Shown piece by piece: positions 55,556 through 64,000 of a DNA stretch of 64,000 nucleotides (position 1 is its first letter; each line of letters begins with the position of its first letter). Below the pieces are notes generated by a model. It was not told the DNA's origin and did no database searches. It saw nothing but the letters and a program-made list of their open reading frames with translations. The stretch is from positions 133,605,249-133,669,248 of the forward strand of contig JAVHZZ010000005.1 in assembly GCA_036250195.1 (NCBI GenBank), in the 5' to 3' direction. This DNA comes from Mixophyes australis. Its lineage: Eukaryota > Chordata > Amphibia > Anura > Limnodynastidae. The position numbers were made by a program, and so were the translations under genes.

Positions 55556-56600
55556 TGCGCCATACAGACATGGTATGCCATCACATCCTATGGTTAGCTG
55601 CAGATTCAGCACCATCATGGAGTGAGATTGCTGTCACTCACAAAATTTTGGAGCTGCTAATTCACAGATTTGTGTGTTCACTGGAACACACACATGCAGT
55701 ACTATTACATTTTCATAGTTTAGCTTTATCGTAGTTTTGGGCCTGCGTGTCTTAGAAAGAGACAGTAAAGCAATTTCATAAAGTAGAACTACAAAATAAT
55801 ATTAGTGTTAAATTACATTAAATTGGTGTATAATCCTCTGCTTAGTTTGGTTTTCAGTGAGCAAAGTTTGCCATTACATTCTTTTACAAGCCTAAGCTAA
55901 CTTTTAAGGATACATAAAGCCAACAAGACTTTATCTGGAAATATTTTATCAAACTGCACAATAGTGTAATCCAAATGCACAGAGAGATTCTCTGCAGGGA
56001 TATGTCGGCTGCAGGAACCATATTTGGTGGGGAGGCATGTACTGCAGGTGTTTTCTATGAGCATGCACAGTCTTGGAAAGAGGAATGCTCTGCAGGGATA
56101 TGTCAGGAACCAGTATTGTGTTTCGGGAGGAGGGATATTTTGCAGGCATCTGTTGGGAGCAGGTACAGTGTTGGTGGGAGGAATACTATGTGGGGATCTC
56201 TCAGGAGGGGTTATTATGTTGAGTGGAAGGATGCTCTGCAGGGGTCTGTCATCTGTGGGGAATGTTTTGGGTTGAGGGATGTTTTGCATAGATCTTTCAT
56301 GAGCAGATACTGTTTGGTGATGAGCTATGTTCTGCAGGTATCTTCTAGGAGCAGGCACAGTCTTGGATGGAGAAATGCTCTGCAGGGTTTTTGTAGTTCT
56401 ACTTTTTTATGAAGTTGCTCTACTGTCTCTTTCTAAGACACGCAGGCCCTAAACTACAATAAAACTAAACTAAGAAAGTGTAATAGTACTGCATGTGTGT
56501 GTTCCAGTGAACACACAAATATGTGAATTCGAAGCTCCACCATTTTGTGAGTGACAGCAATCTTACTCCATGATAGTGCTGAATCTGCAGCCAAGAGACC
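55556..56600. mobile_element. Fold-back element with long inverted arms
   Basis: The left arm (about 55556-55795) and right arm (about 56395-56600) are diverged inverted copies: GCTGCAGATTCAGCACCATC against the inverse of GATAGTGCTGAATCTGCAGC, and GGCCTGCGTGTCTTAGAAAG against CTTTCTAAGACACGCAGGCC. The interior (55970-56390) is a degenerate roughly 45-bp repeat around GCTCTGCAGGGATCTGTC. No coding capacity; target duplication unclear. Confidence 0.72.
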
Positions 56601-56690
56601 TGAGAAAACAAATGGGTGTGTCACTGGCCCCTGCAGACTAAGCTTTGGAAGCTGAAGACGAGGAAATCGCCATCACCCTGAGCACATGAC

Positions 56691-56850
56691 TGGTACAGTG
56701 AAACTTAGAGTGAATAATTAAATCAGTTATGGTTCATTTGATCGCTCCACCGGTTACTTGGATAACTGTGGTAATTCTACAGCTAATACATGGTGCTGAG
56801 CCTACCAGTATGCGTGCTTTCAGCAGACCAAGACCAATCCAGGGTGCCAG
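56691..56850 (+). pseudogene. 18S rRNA pseudogene fragment
   Basis: Colinear with the 5' domain of vertebrate 18S rRNA: GGTACAGTGAAAC, TTAAATCAGTTATGGTTC, TTTGATCGCTCCACC, GTTACTTGGATAACTGTGG, TAATTCTA-AGCTAATACATG, then CAGACCAAGACCAATCC. Several substitutions and the short length (about 160 bp) show a dead fragment, not a ribosomal array. Confidence 0.88.
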
Positions 56851-57109
56851 ACCATGTACTAAAAAGAGCTATTGAAATTTACAGAAAAAAGCAAGTTCAT
56901 CACTGAACATTATAAAAATTATAATATAGTTAGGTACCTTTGATGTACAGTGCAGATTACAAACACTTTGTGCAATACTGATGGAAGAGCAGCAAAATGG
57001 AAGGTTTGAGTACCGTAATACATTTGCACGTCTTAGGTTTAGTTATCCATGCTTACATTACTTTTGCAAGCAACGTTGTTCTTTGTTAATATAACTGTTG
57101 TCTTTATAC

Positions 57110-57390
57110 CGTTCAAAAAAATTTAAAATAATCCTCCACCGTTCTTTGGATGTTGATAGTAGGATCAGGTAAAGTTACAGCAGAGGTGTCTCTAATTCTG
57201 GTCAATTATTTTACAGTAGACAAGATCAGATGTCTAAATGTATTAACCTCCGGTTTCTTCAATTCCCGCGAGTTCGGCGTCTTCGGCGCTTAAATTTAAA
57301 GCGTCGCTTTAAAGGTTAATACATTTACCCCCAGATGTCAAAATGTTGTGCTGAGTCATCTGCATCATCAATGGGTGTCTAAGATTTTTG
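57110..57390 (-). repeat. Duplicated transposase fragment at the left of hAT-D
   Basis: TTGGATGTTGATAGTAGGAT, CAGAGGTGTC and CAAAATGTTGTGCTGAGTCA match 58006-58135 in the hAT-D transposase. The copy is split by the MITE at 57235-57331. Confidence 0.82.
57235..57331. mobile_element. 97-bp MITE with 8-bp target duplication
   Basis: TAAATGTATTAACC at the left and GGTTAATACATTTACCCC at the right are inverted; CAGATGTC flanks both sides (57227-57234 and 57332-57339). The undisturbed paralogue near 58105 has the sequence once (CACATGTC), which confirms the insertion. Confidence 0.82.
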
Positions 57391-57493
57391 CCATGCACAC
57401 AACAATATATAGCACATAGAGGTAACATTGGCACATAGTGGTAGCTGAAAGGACCCTTATATTGGCTCTTAAAAATGACATGCACACTTTAAC

Positions 57494-57549
57494 AAACCAA
57501 GCGCTTATACCACAAAAGTGCCACTCTTTGTGGCTGAAGTGCTTGGTTT
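57494..57549 (-). other. Hairpin downstream of the hAT-D transposase
   Basis: AAACCAAGCGCTT pairs with AAGTGCTTGGTTT (one G-U), with an inner CCACAAA / TTTGTGG stem. It holds the position of the hAT-B hairpin (21880-21935) but with a different stem sequence. Confidence 0.62.
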
Positions 57550-57639
57550 GTTTGGGCCCCCACAAAACAAGCTAACAATGGGCTTAAGGCACCTAAGGTA
57601 ACAGTGCTGTTAATGAACTCTACTGTGGCAAGATGTTGT

Positions 57640-60012
57640 CATCAGCGTCATCCTCACCCTCATCAGTTTGTACATCATCGTCACACATTATTAATTTATC
57701 ACTGTTGGAATCCACTATTACAGAAGTCTCAGTATTTTGATGTAATTTGCGGGAAAGACCTTCCTCTTGGGAATTAAAGTTCATTTTATGAACATCATCT
57801 ATTCCACATTTTGAGGAAGTCGCCTCCTACGCCTATCGCTGACAAGGTTCCCGGCTGTGCTGAAAACTCTTTCCGGGTACACACTGGAGGGTGGGTTGCT
57901 TAGGCATTGCAAAGCGAGTTGGTACATGGGTATCCAAATTCCCTTTTTTTCCTCCCAGTATGTAAAGGGACTGTCTGATGTGTCTATTTTTATGCTGTCA
58001 TTAAAATAATCCTCCAACATCCTTTGGATGTTGATAGTAGGATCAGGTGGCATTTCGGCAGAGGTGTCACGTTTTTTGGTTAATTCTTTTAGGCCAGACC
58101 ACATGTCAAAATGTTGTGCTGAGTCATCTGCATCATCCCTGGGTCTCTTGGGAAAGCTAAGTTTATTCCTAGCAGCAGTTGACGAAGAAACTAAAGGAGG
58201 AGACGCCGTCCTGTCACATAACACTTGAGCTGTCATCTTGCTCACCTTGCATCTCTTGAGATCTGGGTTAGTTGGAAACAGAGAAGACATAGCTCTTAAA
58301 CCTAGGATCAAGCACAGTCGCCAAAATGTAGTGATCCGATTTTGATAACTCTTGGATCCTGGCGAAGCTAATAAAGTACTTGATCTAAAAGTCTGACATA
58401 CTTGGCGTAATTGCTTTGTTTAATCTCCTCCTCCAGTTTCTCAAGCAGCTTTTCCCAAAGTTTAATTAAGGGAATCACTTGGCTCAAGCTAGCAGTGTCT
58501 GAACTCACTTCACAGGTGACTACATCGAATGGCTTCAGCACCTTGCACAACACGAAAAGTATTCTCCACTGAGCTTGAGTAAAATACATCTCCCCTCCTT
58601 TCCCAATGTCATGGCTTGTGGAGTGAGTGGGGATAGCTTTTTCCATCCTCAGAAGTATATACTGGGTGGAATTCCACCTTGTTACCACCTCTTGCTTCAG
58701 CTTGTGGCAAGGCAAATTAAATTGCTCTTGTAACTGCTGCAATCTCCTACATGCTGTTGCCGAATGCTGGAAATGTCCGGATATTTTACGGGCCACAGAC
58801 AGCATCTTCTGCACGTCTGTCATTTTTTAAAAAGCTCTACACCACCAAGTTTATTGTGTGAGCAAAACAGGGAATGTGATGGAATTCACCCAGCTGTAAT
58901 GCTGACAATATTGGTGGTGTTTTCTGAAATGACATATCCTGAGGAGAGTCCAAGCGGGATAAACCATGTTGCAATATCATCCCTTAGTTTTTGTAAGAGA
59001 TTGTCCGCTGTATGCCTCTTAGTGAAGCCGGTGATACACAGAGTAGCCTACCTCTGAAAAATGTGACATACTTGGGTACATGTTGCTGCTGTTCCTGCTG
59101 GTAAAGGCAAATCACCAACCCAGTGGGCTGTTGCAGTCATATAATCTTTAGTTTGCCCAGTTCCGCTTGTCCACATATCTGTGGTTAAGTAGAATGGCAT
59201 TTTGTAGCCCAATAATTAATTTTTACGAACCTTCTGGTAGAGGTGAGGAATAACTTTTCTAGTAAAATGGTGGTGTGATGGAATTTGGTATCGGGGACAC
59301 AAGACCTCAAGTAACTGTTTAAAACCAGCTGCATTAATAGTGGATATTGGACGCAAATCGAATACTAGCATAGTCGCTATGTCGTCTGTGATTTGCTTTG
59401 CGACTGGGTGACAGCTTTCATACTTGCTTCCTCTTGCAAAGGATTGTTTAACAGTCAATTGTTGTAAGCTATAGTAGTCGTCTTCTTGATCCACTTCTGG
59501 GATGAAGATGCACCCCGAGCAGTAGCAGCGGCAGTGGGACTAGCGCTCAAGAATTCTTCTGAGGAATCCAGGATAGTCGAGTCATCTAGCCTTAACAGCA
59601 GTGAAGGGACCTAGCTGATGCTGGACTGCTTGTTATTTTTTAAGCATAAGTTTCCGATTTTCCCAACAGCTTGCCGTGAACTTGCTTCAAATGGCGTAAC
59701 ATGGATGAGGTTCCTAGATGGTTAAGGTCCCTACCTCTACTGACTGTGGCTTTACAAACGCTACAAATGGCTAGACAACTGTTGCCAGGATTTGTGTATA
59801 AATAATTTCACACAAGTGGTGGACTATGACTGCCTTATCACGTGCAAGAACTGCTTGCACTGGTGCAGGACTTAAACAACATCATCCTCATCAACATCCT
59901 CAAGCGCCCTCGCCAGCTACACAAATATCCCCCTCATCCTATTGCAATTCCAAAGTGACCTCCTCAATTTGTGTATCACTGGCTACACTTGGGCTGTTCA
60001 TGCTTCTTTATG
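57640..60012 (-). pseudogene. hAT-D transposase, C-terminal and core portions
   Basis: Pieces in several frames: 57799-58311 holds the C-terminal dimerisation block (DSPFTYWEEKKGIW, NPPSSVYPERVFSTAGNLVS); 58368-58823 the middle (RWNSTQYILLRMEKA); 59216-59494 the early core (KQSFARGSKYESCHPVAKQI, VLCPRYQIPSHHHFTRK). Many frameshifts and stops separate them. Against hAT-B the order is colinear, so this is one dead gene. The sequence between 59500 and 60012 is the finger region and is too worn to read reliably. Confidence 0.83.
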
Positions 60013-61429
60013 GGTATGTAGCGCCTGCGGGGAACAGGACAGACGCAACCCTAGAAGAACTTACCTTGTAAACGATGGTCACCTCCAATCCGCCTCCGAT
60101 ATCCCAGCTGCGATTTGATCCCTGCAGATCCGCAGCCGCAACCCTTGTCATCTCCAACCACGTCCCTCTAAGAAAGAGACAAAGATTACGGCCGTGCCTA
60201 CCAGGTAAGGGCTGTCCGAGAATACGGTAAAGAACGAGGACACGGTCAGTCCAAGCTCACTTGCCGCCTCCTCACTTTGCTCTTGCCAAGGCACGGGGGA
60301 CTACAGGCACTTGAGACCAGGACTAGTCCCGCCTCAAATACCTCGCACACCTGCCTGTGAGGGCCTAACCAAAAGGGGGAATCGAGCGTGATACTCACAG
60401 GGACACTCCCACTTCCGATCCGGTTCTACTGCACCTCCCCGACACCTGCGGATGACAAGGAACACACAGCCTCCCTCTCTAACTATCAGTGAGACTAAGA
60501 TGGCACCCACAAAACTAAACTGACTACAACAGCGACCCGACCTTAACAACGTTCTAATGGTCGGCAACGCAACTACGTCAAACAACTATGTCTACCTAGG
60601 TGTGGTGCACTAACGGAACTGCTCACTTACCACTACGGGGAACACCAGCCGGTGTTCACGGACTAAACCGGAGGGCGGTTCCTAACCCCCTCACCCAGGT
60701 CGTACCAAGAAGCTGCCTTCTTGCTATGGGGTCACCCACGGATCCTAAGGACCGGCTGCACGAGGCCCGACTGAGGCTCACTGGAACAGCACGCTAACCC
60801 GCGTACAGACTGCCGCCTGGAACAGCTGATCGAAACTGAACCGCCCGACTGCCTGCACCCGGGTATCGAACACGTGTCCCACTCCGGAACCACCAGGTAA
60901 CCTGCACGGAACTGAGGACTAGGACTCTCAACCTGAACCACGGGATGCCCCCTGGAACTGCGTTGAGCTGTGCTGTACTGCCACTGACTCACTCAGTCAC
61001 CCCCTCTGGAAACCAGTGCGACCCCAGGGACCTAAGGGACGGGAAAACTATGTGTGTTCTTCCCTGACTATGTGTACGCTGGTAACTACACTTGTCCCCA
61101 CAGCACGGGTTAGCACAGAAAAACACAGGAACAAGAGCCTACCTTCAATGGGGGCCTGACGTCTTGCCCCTGGACACAGTTATGTAGCACACCCCAAAAT
61201 ACCGTAATACAAACAATACTCGCCGCACAGACAAAATAAATGCAGTATACAGTACTTTACATGCTACTCACCAGAGCACACCGCTGCTAGCCAACCAGCC
61301 GGTTGCTACAGCACCCACAGGAGCCTCCGCTCTACTGTACCCCCTAACTCCGTGTGCTCACTTCACACAGGACCGCGCCTACGCTCACGAGGCTCTCACG
61401 CCTCTATCTCACACCAGCCAGGCCTTATG

Positions 61430-61800
61430 CCCTACACACCATGGGCCTCAGCCCCCTCCCTAACTCAGGGCTCTGAGCCCACTACTAGGGCCTTGTGCCC
61501 TTTGAAGACTATGGGCTATCAGCCCCCTACTAAGGCCCTGTGGCCTTCCTATGGCCTCTAGGCCACTGCCTACCTAAGGGCCTTGTGCCCTTGTATGCTT
61601 GGGGCTTTGAGCCTCCCCCTCTCTAGTTATTAACAGGGGCTTGTGTCCTTTATAGCAATATTGTGGCCTACTGGCCCACTAACTCATAGGGGCCTAGTGC
61701 CCAGGTCCCTGGGCCTTGTGCCCCTAATTTACTGTCCCCACGGGCCTTGTGTCCGACCGTGGCCACGGGCCTAGTGCCCGACTTAACGTTGAGGCTACTT
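61430..61800. repeat. Degenerate GGGCCTTGTGCCC repeats
   Basis: About a dozen worn copies of GGGCCTTGTGCCC or GGCCTAGTGCCC at irregular 20-45 bp spacing inside the LTR-like insertion. Confidence 0.75.
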
Positions 61801-62064
61801 ACCTGTTCTGCGCAGGAATCTCAACTTGCCACGCCGTTTTCTGCCTTCTTTCTCCGGGTCTTCCAGACCCTCCAGCCGGCGGCGCCTCTTCTCCTGTTCG
61901 GCGTGGGTCTTCTGCCTTCTCTGGAGGCGGGGGCGCTCTCAGCCCTTACAAGGGCTCCCCGCCGACGATCTCCGCTCCGCCGGCATCTTGTCTTCTTCCA
62001 CTCCGGACGTCCCACGACGTCCTCTATCCGCCGCCGGACTCTTTCTGGCAAAATGGCGCCACCC

Positions 62065-62265
62065 GGCGACTTATATAGTCGCCAGCGTGAGGTCATCAGC
62101 CGGCGCGAGCGCTGATTGGCTCGCGTCGGCGCCAATCTTTTAAATGGCCAGGCACGAGCCGCGATTGGCTCGCGTATCCGGCCGCTGATTGGCCAGCGGG
62201 GAAAGATGAGCCCTGATTGGCTCATCCTTCCTCCGCGGACGGGACCTGGAAAGAAGAAGCCACGA
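62065..62265 (-). promoter_or_regulatory. CCAAT/TATA promoter-like block
   Basis: On the minus strand at least four GCCAATC-type boxes (at 62107, 62157-62170, 62185-62192 and 62213-62222) precede CTATATAAG (62071-62079). The surrounding sequence is CpG-rich. It is a classical polymerase II promoter layout pointing to lower coordinates. Confidence 0.62.
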
Positions 62266-62412
62266 TACTCACCGCTGGATCGATGGACGGGTAAGTTCTT
62301 CTCCTCTTCTTTCTTCCTGCTGGGCACCATCAGGGACCTCTTCAGCCCCTCCAGGGGCACAGCGCTGGCGGACGTCTTCACCCTCTTCACGGGCACCGGG
62401 CACATCTCTACA

Positions 62413-63030
62413 GGTACACTATCAGAAAGGTCAGGCTTACACCTAGCACTCGTGGATAGCCTCTACTCAGGGATTTGTGTCATTTCTGAATCTGAACATA
62501 TATTTTCCTCTAATGTCTTACTGTTTTCTTCCAGCTCGGCTTTTAAACGTAAAAGTATTTGGCCACCACCTTTTGAATCAGAATGACAAGGTTTTGGTTG
62601 GTCATGACTGACCTTACAAGAAGATACCTCAGTGACAGTTGCAAAACTTGCACTCATAGAGAAAGGTGAAGGCCTCATTCTTTCCTTGTCACGGCGTGTG
62701 TAGAATTTCATGTTGGCAATTTTTTTTTTCTGCAGATAATTTTGCCTGGATTACAGGTCTTTTTTTCTTTACCAAGTTAAAAGGTGTTTTTTACATTTTT
62801 GTTTCCCTGACTTTAAAACACTTTGCACTTTACCATAGGCAGATGACGTAGAGGGATTACTATCATCATGACTGCTGTTTGGTACTCCTGGTCTTCTGTG
62901 TACTGCTGTGAATCCATTTTGATAACCTAGTACAATGTGACTGCAGATTAAGAACAATACTGCCAGCCCTATTAGTTCTATTTCAGCAATGACCATTAGC
63001 AATGGAGCTCTCCTGAATGTCACTGAAGAC
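62413..63030 (-). pseudogene. hAT-D transposase, N-terminal portion
   Basis: CAGAAAGGTCAGGCTTACAC and the TTGTCACGGCGTGTGTAGAA, then CATGTTGGCAATTTT, stretches match the hAT-B N-terminal coding region (24515 and 24735-24770). No long frame survives. Confidence 0.7.
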
Positions 63031-63337
63031 TTTGAAGACCACTGCTACCCCTCCTCTTTCTTTTCTAGTTATGACACTGCCCAACTGCACTAGACTGCCA
63101 AGAACCATGCCACCCTTTCTGTGTCCCTCTGTGAAATGGTGCTGGATCACCGTGGAGGGCGGTATTTATAGAGTCTAAAACTTGCGATATCCGATGATGT
63201 AATGATGACCATTTGCCTCGTTTTCAATTTCGAGGGCGCTCGAAAGTACAGAGCCAGCTTGACTCGGTACTCGGATTGGCGAAGTTCAGGTGTGCTCGTT
63301 TCTTGGGGAACCGAGCCTGAGCATCTCTACTAAATAT

Positions 63338-64000
63338 ATTGTATGTCTATCTATAAAGGTGTTAAGGCAAATTATTATATTTTACCACCACTACAGAACT
63401 TCATGTGAGGAGTGTTTCTATCGATGCTTACCTGGTTTACACAGTATCGGATTATCTGGCAATCACTTCACAATCGGTAGCCCAATATTCATTCATTGTC
63501 TCTTCAACCAATAACTACTTTGGGAAACAAAATTACCTGATTTTCGCAATTGACAGTTTCCATATTGAAGTGTGGGATTAATTTGTAATTAGCCAGTATT
63601 AGAGCTGATAACATGTATGAAGATAAAGGTCAGCAAGTGCTCACATAAAGTGTGACTTCTTTTTGCTATTGCTAATATGCTGTTTTCTGTGCGATTATAC
63701 TACTTTTCTTCATTAAGTTTAGGGTGTGCCTAAATGGAAGTTATTTATCATATTATCAGTGTTTGGCTAAAACCTGGCTATGGTGTGTTGAAGTCGTATA
63801 ATTGGATGAACGAAAGTATATTGGTTTAATATTGTTTAGCCATGCAAATGCGATCCGTACGCCACGTGTTACATGGCGTGGTGCGTTCGCACGGTAAAAT
63901 ACGCACGCACACATTAGCATTACAACATTTAGTTATTTATATAATTTCATATTGGTTCTGTTACACTGTAATTCAGGAGCAGATAGTATTTGGTTTATTA
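63338..64000. other. Right flank, largely unrecognised
   Basis: AT-rich. 63840-63915 is unusually CpG-rich with GTACGCCACGTG and CATGGCGTGG words, similar in style to the ERV1 U3; it could be the edge of another LTR, but no boundary is visible. No GALNT1 exon was found. Confidence 0.4.

Larger units (their letters stand above)
60017..62412 (-). mobile_element. 2.4-kb LTR-like insertion in hAT-D
   Basis: Starts TGTAGCGCC and ends TCTACA, with 5-bp inverted tips (TGTAG/CTACA), flanked by the 4-bp direct repeat GGTA (60013-60016 and 62413-62416). hAT-D sequence is continuous across it when compared with hAT-B near 24500. TG...CA ends and a 4-bp duplication fit a solo LTR; the minus-strand promoter-like block near 62070-62260 supports that orientation. 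No retroviral coding region is present, and 2.4 kb is long for an LTR. Confidence 0.58.
57110..63329 (-). mobile_element. hAT-D: decayed relative of hAT-B
   Basis: The right end reads, inverted, TAGAGATGCTCAGGCTCGG (63311-63329), like the hAT-B end, followed by CTAAATAT. Transposase fragments on the minus strand (57640-63030) share CPRYQIPS, SSVYPERVFSTAGNLVS and other blocks with hAT-B. The left terminus was not found: a second, worn copy of transposase sequence (57110-57390) lies there instead. It is interrupted by a 97-bp MITE and a 2.4-kb LTR-like insertion. Confidence 0.8.

Noticed and set aside
56691..56850. Functional ribosomal RNA gene
   Set aside because: Only about 160 bp of 18S with substitutions, and no flanking rDNA.
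57000..57500. Left terminal inverted repeat of hAT-D
   Set aside because: I looked for a TAGAGATGCTC-like end and the CTAAATAT duplication and found neither; the left boundary is left open.
61821..62405. 194-codon minus-strand frame in the LTR-like element
   Set aside because: It runs through the CpG-rich promoter-like block, is Arg-rich from composition alone and shows no domain.

Overview
This window is vertebrate nuclear DNA, most likely from a large-genome amphibian (probably a frog). The evidence is one spliced exon of the Golgi glycosyltransferase gene GALNT1 on the + strand (10563-10697), together with a repeat community typical of amphibians: gamma-like endogenous retroviruses, tyrosine-recombinase DIRS retrotransposons, an L1/Tx1-like LINE, hAT and Harbinger DNA transposons, and many minisatellites. 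Apart from that exon, nearly everything recognisable is mobile DNA sitting in what is probably GALNT1 intron sequence. No bacterial operon, CRISPR array or tRNA gene was seen.

Layout. 1-9576: provirus ERV1 on the - strand, with its 3' LTR cut by the window edge, an open env, broken gag and pol, a tRNA-Pro-like primer site and an 840-bp 5' LTR. 9577-16199: intron with the GALNT1 exon, two small inverted-repeat elements, a C-rich minisatellite and an old local duplication. 16200-43153: a second, older provirus, ERV2 (- strand, tRNA-Phe-like primer site), swollen from a few kilobases to about 27 kb by insertions. These are (a) a three-level hAT nest at 16808-26406, (b) a long-terminal-inverted-repeat element in integrase at about 29138-30514, (c) a full-length L1-like LINE with both ORFs open at 34201-41280, and (d) a 5'-truncated CR1/jockey-group LINE at about 41302-42320. 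44485-49140 and 50471-55282: two internally deleted DIRS elements (+ strand) with inverted terminal repeats and internal complementary regions. 55556-56600: a fold-back repeat. About 56691-56850: an 18S rRNA pseudogene fragment. About 57100-63329: a decayed relative of the ERV2-resident hAT, itself interrupted by a 97-bp MITE and by a 2.4-kb LTR-like insertion.

How the parts relate. The hAT nest is the most informative structure. hAT-A (TSD tttatgat) was entered by autonomous hAT-B (TSD gttttttt), whose minisatellite was then entered by hAT-C (TSD ggagtggg). All three duplications are intact, so the order of events can be read directly. hAT-B keeps a complete 1002-residue BED-finger transposase, and its 77-bp minisatellite appears to have grown out of a fragment of that same transposase gene. 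The decayed copy at 57-63 kb gives a second sample of the family and suggests a conserved hairpin just after the transposase stop codon.

Elements that could still supply activity, judged only by open frames, are the L1-like LINE (ORF1 and ORF2), the hAT-B transposase, and the ERV1 envelope. Every other coding stretch listed is visibly broken. Boundaries supported by target duplications are firm; family names rest on motif recognition without a database search.
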